From assembly GCA_963383645.1 (NCBI GenBank), contig OY726560.1, positions 67,327,323-67,391,322 on the forward strand: DNA of 64,000 bases, read 5' to 3'. The notes below the pieces were generated by a model. That model was not told where the DNA came from and did no database searches. It saw nothing but the letters and a program-made list of their open reading frames with translations. The DNA comes from Muscardinus avellanarius (Eukaryota > Chordata > Mammalia > Rodentia > Gliridae). The position numbers were made by a program, and so were the translations under genes. Within the stretch, counting starts at the first letter, position 1; each line of letters starts with the position of its first letter. Below are positions 1-11,167 of this stretch, piece after piece.

Positions 1-332
1 GGAAAAACCGCTCAGTCTCCCCACCCATAATGAATGGGGAAACCACGCCTTCCTAGCTTCCTCCAGGCGCCATCTTTGCCCATTTTTTGCTGAATCACTT
101 TACTTAAAGTTTTGCCTTAGGCCGTAGGCCGCTCAGGCCGAATCTCCTTAGGCGTTGTATAGACACACCCCATCATGTCTTGATTTACTTTTTTCCAAGT
201 TAAAGATTTTAAAATTGTGTTAAGTATACACAACATAAAAGTCACCCTTTTATCTGCTTTTAAGCACATGCAGTTCAGTGGCACTAAGGCACTAATTGAG
301 GTCACACTGTCGTGCAACCGTCACCATCAGCC
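1..332. other. Unannotated sequence at the window edge
   Basis: Non-repetitive to the eye. I see no gene, no exon-like frame and no family I recognise. The first bases may belong to an element that starts outside the window. Confidence 0.5.
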
Positions 333-532
333 GTTTGTGTGTGTGGTACTGGGAGTTGAACCCAGGGCATTCTACCTTCTACCTCTGAGATACACTCCTC
401 ATTTTTTTTTTTTTTTTTTTTACTTTTGAGACAAGGTCTCACTAAATTGCTGAGGCTGGCTTTGAACCTGTGATCCTCTTGTTTCAGCCTCCCAAGAGCT
501 GGGATTACAGACATGCATCACCATGCTCTACA
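332..532 (-). mobile_element. B1-ID fused SINE
   Basis: Antisense copy: ID-like end (gtggtactgggagttgaaccc), A-rich linker seen as poly-T at 402-421, then the B1-like arm ending near the CCTCCCAAGAGCTGGGATTACAG block. Confidence 0.85.
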
Positions 533-1461
533 GCCATTTACTTTTAAAGAGAAATTTATATTTTGTGATTAAAAAGACAAAGATAAGCGTAAGAATAGTT
601 TGTGAGTCTCTGAGAAACATAAGCTAGTCAGTAACTTGAAGCCAACATGTCCTGTCTCTCCGGAATACAAATGCATTCTCTAAAAGGAATTTGTTTTTGG
701 CTCTAAATGCCAATACATTAATTTTGTCCATTTAAACATTGATCTAAAAGCTGGTTCTTAAATTCTCAGCTTCAGTATGAGCTCAGAGACTGAGCGATGG
801 CCTCTACTCCACCTTATTAGAACAATAGAATTCATCGCTGTGGTCCTTGTGGACTTGTTCAAGGCCCAGAACTTTTTATTTTTTTGATAAGGCTCTCCTC
901 ATGTTGCTTAGGTCAGTGGAGAAATCCCTCTTTCACATCTCCTAAATACATGCCCTCCCCCCACCTTTGCTGTAGCCGTTACTCCTTCCCATGAGCCAAT
1001 TATCCAAGAACATCTTTTTCTTTCTTTTTTCTTTTGCACGTAGACATATGTCGTAGCGCTCTTGATGAAAAGGCACACCAATTTGCGGTGCACCGCCACG
1101 TAACTGTGATATGGGCTAGACTCCAAGGGCCATGCTGCTGAGTGGAGCGACTCCTTCTGTCTTGTGCAGGGACATATGCTAATGAACGGAGGCAGAACAG
1201 TCAATTAAAAGCCTGGCTCAGGTCTGCTCTCAGGTGGAGCTTGGAGCCAGACCCGGAGCAGCTGTGTGGTTCTTGCCCAACCAAGTCCCGACCCCTCTGC
1301 GCATCGACAAAGCTGCAGTTCAGCAGATTGCTGTGATAATGGACAGTGTAAGCAGAAGGACAGTTCCATCTCCCTGTTGTAATTGCTTTCTGTTTGGCAC
1401 GTTCTTTTCGGCTCTGCTTACTTACATAAGTAGTCTCACAAAAGTTAAAAATTGACATCCC
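533..1461. other. Mostly unique sequence, no gene seen
   Basis: About 900 bases with short chance ORFs only. A SINE scrap may be present near 880-910 (gataaggctctcctcatgtt). Nothing else is recognisable. Confidence 0.5.
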
Positions 1462-1650
1462 AAGCCGGGAGTGGTGGTGCACGCTTGTAATCACAGTACT
1501 TGAGAGGCTGAGATAGGAGGATTGAAGGTTCATGGCCAGCCTTAACTACTTATTAAGGCCCTTGCAACTTAGTGAGACCCTGTTTCAAAATAAAAAATAA
1601 AAAGTAGGGCTGGGGGTATAGCTTGGAGGTTCAATCCCCAGTACTGCAAA
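1462..1650 (+). mobile_element. B1-ID fused SINE
   Basis: Sense copy starting gccgggagtggtggtgcacg and ending in the ID arm (ggttcaatccccagtactgc) with a short A-rich tail. Confidence 0.85.
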
Positions 1651-1921
1651 AAGAAAAATATGACATCCCATTATGCAAAATTGTAGGACATGACAGATTA
1701 TCTGTGTTCCTGGAATTATTGCATGATAAGGGAACAAAGATTTCTCCTCTTCCCACTCTGTTCATTACACTGAGAGAAGCCAGAAAGAAAACAATTCCAG
1801 TGAGTACTGACCAACCAATGAAAGTTGTTAAGAGAAACAATATCAAAGCTTGGGCCATGACTTGAAAAGACATGGTCAGTTTTTCTCCTCCATAAAATAA
1901 GAACAATTAAAGTATCTTTCC

Positions 1922-2147
1922 TGGCCGGGCATGGTGGCGCACGCTTGTAATCCCCGCGCTTGGGAGGCAGAGACAGGAGGATCGCGCAGGTTCGAAGCCA
2001 GCCGCGGGCGCTGGCTTAGGAGACCCTGTTTCCAAATAAAAATGTAAAAATAGGTCTGGGAGTGTAGCCCGGAGGTAGAAGGGCTTCCAGGAACCCCAGT
2101 ACCACCAAAACAAACAAACAAACAAACAAACAAACAAACAAACAAAA
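1922..2147 (+). mobile_element. Young 'short-form' B1-ID SINE with (CAAA)n tail
   Basis: Starts gccgggcatggtggcgcacg. The right arm carries the diagnostic ttccaggaaccccagtacc in place of the usual ID box, and the middle is shortened to an agccgcgggcgctggcttag form. It ends in about ten CAAA units. It resembles eight other copies in this window closely, indicating a recent subfamily. Confidence 0.9.
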
Positions 2148-2237
2148 GTATCTTTCCTGAAGGACCTTGGTGAAAATTAAACAAATTAACATCAGTTCTC
2201 AGAATGGTGTCTCATACAAAATAATCTTAGTGCTACT

Positions 2238-2660
2238 GATTTATTTTTGTGATGCTGGGGATGGAACCCAGGGGCAGTCTACCTCTGAGCTACACTCCAA
2301 GCTCTGTATTATTTTTTATTTTGAATAGGGTCTCCCAAAATTTCTGAGTGCCTGCTAAGTTGCTGAGGTTGGCTTTGAACCTGCAATCCTCTTGTCTCAG
2401 CCTCCCATATGCTGGGATTCCAGGTGTGTGCCATCACACTCAGCAGTGTTAGCTATTGTTATTAATATTATTTGTGTGTGGTACTGGGAGATTGAACCCA
2501 GGAACATTCTACCTCTGAGCTACACCCTCAGCTCTATTTTATTTTTATTTTGAAACAGGGTCTTGCTAGGTTGATAAGAGTCTTAATACTTGCTAAGGCT
2601 GTCCTTGAACCTGTGATCCTCTTGTCTCAACCTCCCAAGTACTGGGTCAATATAGTATTA
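2238..2660 (-). mobile_element. Two antisense B1-ID SINEs in a row
   Basis: One spans about 2238-2443 (full length). The second, 2470-2650, lacks the end of its B1 arm, stopping after CCTCCCAAGTACTGGG. Confidence 0.8.
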
Positions 2661-3390
2661 TAACCATTACTATCATTTCTCAGCCAATTTCTGGGTATAT
2701 TTGGAGACATTGGCATTTTTGAGAAACTCTGCTATGTTTTTCTTCTATGTGAGCACTGCTTCTATTTGTTCTTAACAGGCAAAAGGTTCTCAGTCCCTAT
2801 CCCACCACAACACCAAGCAGCCTTTTGATTTGGATCAGAGCTGGAGGGATGTTGCCCCACCCTTATTAAACAATGCTTTTGCTAAGTATATGTGTTCACA
2901 GAAAGATATCTTGGAAGAGAAAAATGGGTCCTGGAACCTTAACTTGGAAGGCACATGTGCGCGCGTGGGTATGAGTGCGGATCAAACCCGCCCTTGTGCG
3001 TGCCAGGCAGGAGTGCTCAACGCCGAGTCACACCTGGATCCGGAAGGCACCTTCCACCCCTTTCATTCATTCACTTACTCACTGTCTGGGTTTTGCTCCC
3101 AGCTCTGTCAATACAGACGTGAGCAAGAGGATGCAGCTCCTAACTGCAGGAGGTTTTCCTTCTGGAGAAAGGCAAGAAACGTGGAAACAAGTAGAGTGAC
3201 AAAGATAATCTTAACTGAACATATGTGCCCAAAGAAAACAAAACAGGCTTGTTGATTAAAAAGGGCTGGGGGCAGGGGCTGTTCAGATCATGTGGTCTTT
3301 GAAGACTCTAAGGAGGATTGAGGGCAGAGCCATGATGAGGAGGAAGGCAACCTGAAGTGATCTGGGGACAGTGTTCGAGAAGGAACAAGT
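2660..3390. other. Unique sequence with an ID fragment
   Basis: A 141-codon ORF (2830-3255, +) looks coding-length, but part of it (about 2964-3035) is an antisense tRNA-like ID element (gatcaaacccgcccttgtgc) and the rest matches no family I know, so I do not call a gene. Confidence 0.5.
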
Positions 3391-3391
3391 T

Positions 3392-3830
3392 CCAAACCAG
3401 GCATGGGATCTAGCACGTGAAGGGCAAGACAGGAGGACTGCAGGTTTGATGATAGCCTTAGCAACTTAGTGAGACTCTCAGAAACTTAGTGAGACCCTGT
3501 TTCAAAATAAAAATTAAAGCCAGGTGTAGTGGTGCATACTTGTAATCCCAGTACTTGGGAGGCTGAGAAAGGAGGATCGCAGATTTGAGGATAGCCTTAG
3601 CAAGTAGTGAGACCCTCATTAACCTAGTGAGACCCTGTTTCAAAATAAAAATAAAATAGGTCTGGGGTTGTAGCTCAGAGGTAGAATGTCCCTGGGTTCC
3701 ATCCCCAATATCACAAAAGTATAAATAAATAAACAAATAAAATTTAAAAAGGCCTGGGGGTATAGCTCAAAGAGAGAATGCCTCTGGGTTCTATTCCCAG
3801 TACAGAAAAAAAAAAAAAAACCAACTTACC
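3392..3830 (+). mobile_element. SINE nested in SINE
   Basis: An outer B1-ID copy starts near 3392 and resumes with its ID arm at 3750-3812. An inner full-length sense copy (about 3517-3730) sits in the A-rich linker between the arms, with A/T-rich duplicated flanks (aaaataaaaattaaa and aaataaaatttaaaa). Confidence 0.75.
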
Positions 3831-3889
3831 AACCAACCAACCAAACAAACAACCCCCCCCCCCCAAAAAAAAAGAAGGAATAAGTTCTG

Positions 3890-4080
3890 CCAGGTAAGGT
3901 GGGTATGCCTATTGTTATAATACTCAGGAATCTAAGACAGGAAGATCCCAGGTTTGAGACCAGCCTGGGAAATTTGGTGAGAACCTATTTATAAAAAATA
4001 AATAAATAAATAAATAAATAGGACTGGGGGTGTAGCTCAGAGGTAGAACGACCCTGCGTTCAGTCCCCTGTAGCCTCCCC
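3890..4080 (+). mobile_element. Diverged B1-ID SINE with (AAAT)n linker
   Basis: Left arm gccaggtaaggtgggtatgc, an (AAAT)n stretch at 3990-4020, then an ID arm (ggggtgtagctcagaggtag). Confidence 0.75.
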
Positions 4081-4295
4081 TCCTCACACACAGAAGGAAC
4101 AAGTTCTAGGTCCTAAAGTAACAAATGAGGTTGGTGTGTTTGAAGGACTGGAAGGTCTTATAAATGAAGGAATAAACCGAGGGTGGAAAGAGAGAGAGAG
4201 AGGTAGGGTGAAGTCCTGTAGGGCCTCTGTCTTGGTAAGGAATTCAAGTCTATTTCTAAGTATGATGTGAAGTCACTTGAGGGCTTTATTTTTTT

Positions 4296-4501
4296 ATTTT
4301 TGCGGTACTGGAGATAGAACCCAGGGGCATTCTCCCTGTGAGCTACACCCCCAGCCCTATTTTTTAATTCTTATTTTGAAACAGGGTCTCACTGAGTTGC
4401 AAAGGGCCTCACTAAGTAGCTGAGACTGTCCGTGAACTGGGACCCTCCTGTCTCAGCCTCCCAAATGCTAGAATTACAGGCGTACACCACCACACCCGGC
4501 C
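4296..4501 (-). mobile_element. B1-ID fused SINE
   Basis: Antisense full-length copy, from the ID arm (gcggtactggagatagaacc) to the B1 start (accaccacacccggc). Confidence 0.85.
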
Positions 4502-4535
4502 ATTTGAGGGCTTGAGAGGGAGGGCATGACCTCAG

Positions 4536-5045
4536 TTACATTTTCTGTGGAACTGGGGATTGAACCCAGGGCTTCATGCGTACTAGCAAGGGCTTTACTG
4601 TTAGATGGGAGCAGGGACGTTGGCAGCCCCCACCCCTGAAAGTTCCAGTTGGCTGATGCACGTAGCTGCAGTTAAACAACAATGCTCTAACTATCCTGGC
4701 CGATGTGTACATGTGTACAACCGCAAACACATGTGTCACCCAATTCCTGACACAGGTGTTGCCTAGTTCCAAGAACTCTGATACGGACCAGTGCTTAAGA
4801 AACACAACCTACCTGCCCAGAAAGCTGCCAACTCCCTGCTCCCCCTCCACCCTCAAGAGACAGCACCATAAAAAGCTTCAACCTGCCGGCCCTAGGTGTG
4901 CACTTCACTGGCCCCGCCTTTGGACCCGTGAACCTCGCAGAGAGCGCAGAATAAAGCACCTCTTGCTTTTTACTTGGCCTGCTCGCCTCATTCCCAGAGT
5001 CTCAACCTTACATTTACCAATGAACTACATCCCCAGCTCTTTTCA
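4536..5045 (-). mobile_element. ID element split by a solo LTR
   Basis: The tRNA-like antisense ID sequence reads gaacccagggcttcatgcg...gggctttac, is interrupted at 4599, and resumes at 5013 with tttaccaatgaactacatcc. Removing 4599-5017 restores a continuous ID unit. Confidence 0.8.
4599..5012 (+). mobile_element. Solo LTR of an endogenous retrovirus, 414 bp
   Basis: Begins TGTTAGATGGG, ends CAACCTTACA, and is flanked by a 5-bp direct repeat TTTAC (4594-4598 and 5013-5017). It contains a TATA-like ccataaaaagc near 4867 and an AATAAA signal at about 4950, in the U3-R-U5 order expected for the plus strand. No internal viral gene is present. The family was not identified. Confidence 0.8.
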
Positions 5046-5059
5046 AATTCAAATGCGTG

Positions 5060-5335
5060 TGTGTGTGTGTGTGTACTGATGATTGAATCCAGAGGCATTC
5101 TACTTCTGAACTACATCCCCAGCCCTATTTTATTTATTTTTAATTTGAAACAGTCTCGCTAAGGTGCCTCAAACCTGTGATCCTCCTGCCTCTGCCTCCC
5201 AAGTCCTGGGATCACAAGCCTGTGCCACTATGCCTGGCTTAATTTTATTGTTTTTTGAGACGGTGTCTTGCTAAGTTGCTCAGCCTGGCATCCAGCTTGT
5301 GATCCTCCTGTCTCAGCATTGTGCTCAGCTAATTT
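5060..5335 (-). mobile_element. Antisense B1-ID SINE plus a truncated B1 arm
   Basis: First copy about 5064-5237, preceded by a short GT run (5055-5074). A second, left-arm-only fragment (5240-5335) follows. Confidence 0.75.
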
Positions 5336-6520
5336 TCATTTGTAACCGTTCTGGTTGCTGATTGGAGAATGATGGAGGTGAGAGCAGACTGCAGTCAGGA
5401 AGGCAGGTAGGCACCTGTGCGGCATCCCGCAGGAGAGATGATGGGGACTGGGCTGGTATCAGCATGCAGAAAAGCAGGGTCCCCTTGGGCCATGCTGTGG
5501 ACATAGAATCAACACGGCACATCCTGGTGATGTGGTGGAAGAAGCCCAAGCATCGCAGGGCCAGCACCAAGAGAGGCAGAGGCTGGCTCCCCAAGCTGCT
5601 AAGGACTCACCCAGCGACCTAACTCCCTCCCGCTAGCCCCACTGCTCAAATGTCCACACCTTCCAGAGGCTGTGCACCAAGCCCTTAACTTAAACACGGC
5701 CCCTGGGGACCCCACGTCCACACTGGAGCGGGTGCCAGCCCTGAGGTGCACGGCATGGAAGCCTTCTCTTCCACATCACAGTCTTTCAAAAATCTCAAGG
5801 TGCCAGTCACATCTGCCCTCGTTGAAGGGGAAACATTTCTAGGTTCTTAAATTCTCCCTTGACAAAAGTCCAAAGCACATAAATCGATAACGTGGACAAT
5901 TAAGGTCCTCAGTGATTGCTTCTCTTTAGTTCACGTCGTAGGCACTCAGGGGTGTTTGGTATCTGTTCTTTTTGGACTTACAGACAGGAGAGAGAAGGTT
6001 GCAGAACAGAACATACCCCTTTAAGTGGATTTAAAGGCTAGCTGCCTGGATATCTATTTTGGAACAGAGGCAGGAAGGGGAATTCAAATGCACACGCAGA
6101 TCTGGATCTCGTAACCTTCTCGGGCATTGACATCATTTGTTTAAGAGAAACCTGGATTTAGAGGACAAATTAATTCGTGTTTAAAGCTTTAGGGCTTGAA
6201 AAAAAAAATCTAGCGCCGTTATCATGATTAGTGTCAGCGAGCATGTTTCTGACTTAACAGCCACGTAATTAGGAAGTAATATCAGTGAAAGCACCTTGTA
6301 CAGAATCCAGCCATGTGTAGAAGTTTCTTTCCATTCTTCCTGTCCCCCTCCTCCTTCCTATTCAAATCTGCAATAGAGCATTGCTAGCCTGTGTTGTATA
6401 TCTCCATCATATCCAACTCAAGTTGAATCGGTAAATGTCTAGTTCCAACTTGATAGTCCTTTGGCCTTATACACTAGGTGCTAAAAAAAAAAAATAAAGG
6501 TTTATTAAGATGGTCCTCTA
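5336..6520. other. 1.2 kb of repeat-free sequence
   Basis: No SINE, LINE or LTR is recognisable. The open frames around 5325-5622 have no known domain. The part at about 6130-6340 has a conserved-non-coding look (see findings). No gene called. Confidence 0.55.
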
Positions 6521-6523
6521 AGG

Positions 6524-6736
6524 ACGGGTGTGGTGGCGCACACTTTTAATCCCACCTTTTGGGAGGCTGAGATGGGAGGATCGCAGTTCAAGGACAGCCT
6601 CAACTACTAGTGAGGCCCTTTGCAACTTAGTGAGACCTTGTTTCCAAATAAAGTATAAAATAGGTCTGTGAGTATAGCCTGGAGGTATAAAAGCCCCTGG
6701 GTTCCTCAGTATCACACACACACACACACACACACA
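6524..6736 (+). mobile_element. B1-ID fused SINE with (CA)n tail
   Basis: Full-length sense copy starting ggacgggtgtggtggcgcac; the tail has become (CA)n at 6714-6736. Confidence 0.85.
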
Positions 6737-6847
6737 CCCCTTTGGATGTAATATAGTTGAGTCTTTTAAAGGTGTAGTATAGTTTTATTTCCCATGCGGA
6801 TGACAGGATTTTGTATTTTGTCAGTATACGGTGAATCTTAAATTTTT

Positions 6848-7066
6848 AATTTTTTTTTTTTAGTACTGGGATAGAACCCAGGGGCATTCTACCTCTGAGT
6901 GGCACCCTCAGCCCATTTTTTTTTTAATTCTTTATTTTGAAACAGGATCTCACTGAGTTGCAAAGGGTCTCACTAAGTAGCTGAGGCTGTCCGCGAACCA
7001 TGATCCTCCTGTCTCAGCCTCCCAAATGCTGGGATTAAAAGCATGCGCCACCCCGTCCCGGCGACT
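6848..7066 (-). mobile_element. B1-ID fused SINE
   Basis: Antisense full-length copy with two poly-T linkers, ending at the gccaccccgtcccggc block. Confidence 0.85.
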
Positions 7067-7680
7067 TTAATCTTGAATTTTACTTTTCCAGGCAGTCAAC
7101 TTAAACTCCTTTCCCCTCTGTTAGCAGTGGCGGGCTCGCCTGTCTCGGTGCTGATGCTCTTGTCGGAGCGGGCTTGTTCAGCAGGCGGAGGGGAGAAGGT
7201 CTTGGGAAGGCTCAGTGGCCGCCCCAGCTGAGCCTCTCCTGGAAAGCTCTCCTGACTCCCGCACCCCACCGCCGCCCGCACACTGTCCGGCGTGCACAGG
7301 ACAGGTGGCTCTCGTCCACCGGTTGATAAACTTTCAGGTGTAGACAGTGTTTTCTCTGGAAAACGCCTCCAAGTTTCAAAAACTCCCCCTTCCCCTGAGC
7401 ATCTCTACTGACGTCAGCCCTTGCTTGGTTCTCGGTGGATTCAGGGGAGGTGAGGGTGGGAGGAGAGACAGGAGCGCGAGAGCGCGAGAGCGCATGCGCT
7501 CGTGGGCTCTGGTCTCTTCCTGTTGTAAGGCAGTACTTCCGGCGTGGGGATCCCCTTGTGAGCTCACCTAAATCTCAGTACTCCCAAAGGCCTCCATCTC
7601 CCAGTACCACCACACTGGGGGTTAGGACTCCGACATATACATTTTTTGGGGGCAAGCAAAAACATCCAGGCCATATTGAC
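7067..7680. other. Repeat-free, moderately GC-rich stretch
   Basis: Includes a GC-richer part at 7120-7520 with an alternating gagcgcgagagcgc run near 7470-7495. Neither strand shows a recognisable protein or promoter. Confidence 0.5.
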
Positions 7681-7873
7681 TTTTTTTGTGGTACTGGGAA
7701 TTGAACCCAGGGGTGTTCTACCTCTGAACGATTAGTTTTTATTTTGAAACAGGGTCTCACTAAGTTGTGGAGAACCTCACTAAGTTGCTGAGGCTGGCCG
7801 TGTATTTACAATCCTCCTGTCTCAGCCTCTCAAGTACTGGGATTTCAAGTGTGCGTCACCATACCTGGCTGCA
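7681..7873 (-). mobile_element. B1-ID fused SINE
   Basis: Antisense copy (tgtggtactgggaattgaac to gtcaccatacctggc). Confidence 0.85.
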
Positions 7874-7877
7874 ATTT

Positions 7878-7901
7878 TCTTTTCTTTTCTTTCTTTCTTT
7901 C

Positions 7902-7996
<95 letters not shown>

Positions 7997-8005
7997 CTCT
8001 TTCCT
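7878..8005. repeat. (TTTC)n / (CT)n / (TTTC)n microsatellite
   Basis: About 125 bases of pure pyrimidines between two SINEs. The polypurine/polypyrimidine tract could form triplex DNA. Confidence 0.95.
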
Positions 8006-8006
8006 T

Positions 8007-8416
8007 GTTGTTGATATTGGGAATTGAATTCAGAAGCATTTTCTTTATTTTTATTTTACAAGGTCTCACTAGTTTGATGAGAGTCTCACTACTTTCTGAG
8101 TCTGTCCTTAAACCTGAAATCCTTTTGTCTCAGCCTCCCAAGTACTGGGATTACAGGTGTGCACCAACACATCTGACTTAAAATTTTATTCTTTCTTTTC
8201 TTTTCTTTTTTGTGGCACTGGGGGTGGAACCCAGGGGCTTTTCTATCTCCAGAATATACTCCCAGACCTATTTTATGCTTTATTTGGAAACAGGGTCTCA
8301 CTAAGTTGCCGAGAGCCTCACTCAGTAGCTGAGGCTGGCTTCAAACCTGTGCAGTCCTCTTGTCTCAGCCTCCCAAGCGCTGAGATTATAACTGTGCGCC
8401 ACCACGCCCGGCATGC
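8007..8416 (-). mobile_element. Two antisense B1-ID SINEs
   Basis: Copies at about 8007-8178 (diverged) and 8207-8416 (closer to consensus, ending ccaccacgcccggc). Confidence 0.85.
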
Positions 8417-8890
8417 AATTTTATTCTTAACTAATCATAATTACTACTAGGATGTGTGTGTCTTTTGGGCCCTGCACAACATCTCAAGCTCTAGAATCAG
8501 ATTGGATCTGTTACTTTCGTTTCCTGTTTTGTGCTTATTTTTATGTGGTGTTTGTTTCTCATCAAAGCAGCTGCCAAAAACCTAGTTTTGCAAAGATATG
8601 ACACTATTAAAAGGAATGCAGCAATCTAATGTTGAAACTGAAAAGGGCTTCAGGTTAGCAGTTTGTCTAGTGTCTGATCACTATCAAGTGTTTCTTGAAA
8701 ATTTAAAATAACCCGGGAGGTCTCTGTGGTGCCCCAGGGCATCTGAGAACACAGTTTGAAAATGTTACTAATTCTTTAGGAATTCTTGTTCATATAAGCT
8801 TACTAATAACCCCAAATAGAACAAATTAGCATTGTCCTTAGATATGATGATTTTGGATACTTGAAGACATACCCCCCACACTAAAACTCT
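8417..8890. other. Unique AT-rich stretch
   Basis: No ORF or repeat recognised. Confidence 0.5.
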
Positions 8891-8892
8891 GA

Positions 8893-9235
8893 TTAGCTGA
8901 GTAGTGTGGCCCACACCTGTCATCCCAAATCCTTGGGAAGCTGAGGCAGGATTGAGGCCAATGTGGGAGACTTAGAAAGATCGCTTTTTATTTATTTGTT
9001 TGTTTACTTTGTGTGTGTGTGTGTGGTACTGGTACTGGGGGTGGAACCCAGAGGCTTTTCTACCTCCAGGCTATATTCACAGACCTATTTTATACTTTAT
9101 TTGGAAACAAGGTCTCACTAAGTTGCTGAGAGCCTCACTAAGTTGCCGAGGCTGGCTTCAAACTGTGCGATCCTCCTGTCTCAGTCTCCCAAGCGCGGGG
9201 ATTACAAGCGTGCACCGCCATGCTTGGCTCTCTAT
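8893..9235. mobile_element. SINE fragment (+) and full SINE (-)
   Basis: A left-arm fragment at 8896-8980 on the plus strand, a (GTTT)/(GT) run, then a full antisense copy at 9020-9232. Confidence 0.75.
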
Positions 9236-9249
9236 CCCTTTTTTAAAAA

Positions 9250-9890
9250 ATGTGGCTTTGAGATCAGTGTGAAGATACTTAGAAAACTGGGAAGAGATCC
9301 ACCATATGATCCAGCTCTACCACTCCTGCATATTTGTCCAAAAGTGTTGAAATCAGAGAACTACATAACATATGCATACCCATGTTTATAGCAGCACAAC
9401 TCATAGTAGCTAAAATATGGAACCAACCTAGGTCTCCATCAACAGATGAATGGATGGCAAAACTATAGGAAATACACACATTGGAATTCTACTCAGCTTT
9501 AAAGAACAAAATTATGTCTTTGCAAGAAGATGGAAAGACCTGGAGAACATTATGTTAAGTGAGATCAGCCAAGGACAGAGAGAAGGGACATGTGTTTTCT
9601 CTAATATGCTCAAACTAGGAAATATTAGGAATACCAGAGGGACTCCAGATAATGGAGGGGAAACCTCACCAAAGCTAGATTGGAAGTATAGGAGAGGAAA
9701 AAGGCTGAGGTTGATTAATGAAGGAGCTACATCCAAATTTGTGTAAAAATATAAATATAGCATGGTTAACCTGGACACTCATTGTTGGGAGGGAGGGAAG
9801 GGGAAGTGGGGGGGAGGGTACCAAGTATAGTCTGAATGTATGCCATTTTTAATATGTTCCACATAAAAATAAAAAAATAAGTAAAAAAAT
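9250..9890 (+). mobile_element. L1 fragment: ORF2 3' end and 3' UTR
   Basis: Plus-strand sequence reads like the L1 ORF2 C-terminal region (ccaccatatgatccagctct; gaatggatggcaaaactata; ggaattctactcagc; agaagatggaaagacctgg), then a G-rich 3' UTR stretch (about 9785-9820) and an A-rich tail. The frames are broken by stops; this is a 5'-truncated, dead copy. Confidence 0.85.
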
Positions 9891-9914
9891 TAAAAAAATT
9901 TAAATATGTCCTTA

Positions 9915-10116
9915 AACCAGGTGTGATGGCACACGCTTGTAATCCCAGCATTTGGGAGACTGAGACAGGAGGATCGTGGTTCAAGGACAGCCTCAGCTAC
10001 TACTTAATGAGGCCCTTTGCAACTCAGTGAAACCCTGTTTCAAAATAAAGAAGAAAAATAGGGCTGAGGGTATAGCTCAGAGGTAGAATTCCCCTGGGTT
10101 CCATCCCCAGTATTTC

Positions 10117-10159
<43 letters not shown>

Positions 10160-10359
10160 ATGTGGCCTTAGCCAGGTATGGTGGCCTACGCTTGTAATCC
10201 CAGTACTTGGGAGGCTAAGACAGCAAGATTGCGGGTTCACAGCCAGCCTTAGGAACTTGTGATGCCCTCTACAACTTAGTGAGACCCTGTTTTAAAATAA
10301 AAAATAAAATAGGACTGAAAGTATAGTTCAGAGGTAGAATATCCCTGGGTTCCATCCCT

Positions 10360-10406
<47 letters not shown>

Positions 10407-10626
10407 AATGGGAACACTGAACATGGTGGCTAATGTCTGTAATCCCAGTACTTGAGGGTTGAGACTAGAAAAAAAAAAAATAGGGCTAGGGATGTAATGC
10501 AGAAGTAGAAATGCCCCTGGGTTCAACCCCTAGTACCACAAAGAAAGGAGGTCATGGAGCAGGGGGCTGCGAATGTAGCTCAGTGTTAGAGCAGCCATGG
10601 TTCAATTCCCAGTACCATTAAAAAAA
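9915..10626 (+). mobile_element. Cluster of sense SINEs and a lone ID unit
   Basis: Copies at 9917-10115 (tail (AAAT)n to 10160), 10169-10362 (tail (CA)n to 10404), 10410-10545 (internal deletion joining the B1 start to the ID arm through poly-A) and a free ID-like unit 10562-10620 (gaatgtagctcagtgttaga). Confidence 0.8.
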
Positions 10627-10732
10627 TTGAATAATTCCTAAATTGAAGGATTCAATTCAAGTTTCATGGATAGTCTCCCACTTTTCTCCCAGTTCTTAAT
10701 ATGTTTGGAAAAACCTGGAATGTGGAAGATCT

Positions 10733-10966
10733 TTTTTTTTTTTTTTTTTTTTTTTGGTGTTACTGGGGGTGGAACCCAGAGGATTTCTACCTCCCGGCTA
10801 TACTCCCAGACCTTTTTTGATATTTTATTTGGAAACAGGGTCTCACTAAGTTGCTGAGAGCCTCACTAAGTACCTGAGGCTGGCTTTGAATCTGTGCGAT
10901 CCTCCTGTCTCAGCCTCCCAAGCGCGGGGATTACAAGCGTGTGCCACCACGCCCGGCAGAAGATCT
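10733..10966 (-). mobile_element. B1-ID SINE inserted next to the L1 tail
   Basis: Antisense copy flanked by agaagatctt-like sequence on both sides (10726-10735 and 10964-10973), which looks like its target duplication. Confidence 0.8.
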
Positions 10967-11167
10967 TTTTTTTAAAAATTTTTTATTGGTGCACTGTATT
11001 CATACATTATAGTGGGATACAAAATTTTGTAGACATACATGCACACATCGCCCAGTCAGCCCCCACCCGATCCCCACCCCATTCCCTCCCCATCCCTCCT
11101 TCTCATGCTTGGCTTAGTGGTTGACATCTAGTATTATAGCAATTTATCCAAAATTAAAAATGATAAT

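Noticed and set aside
2830..3255. 141-codon plus-strand ORF
   Set aside because: Part of it is an antisense ID element and no protein family is recognisable; no splice sites frame it.
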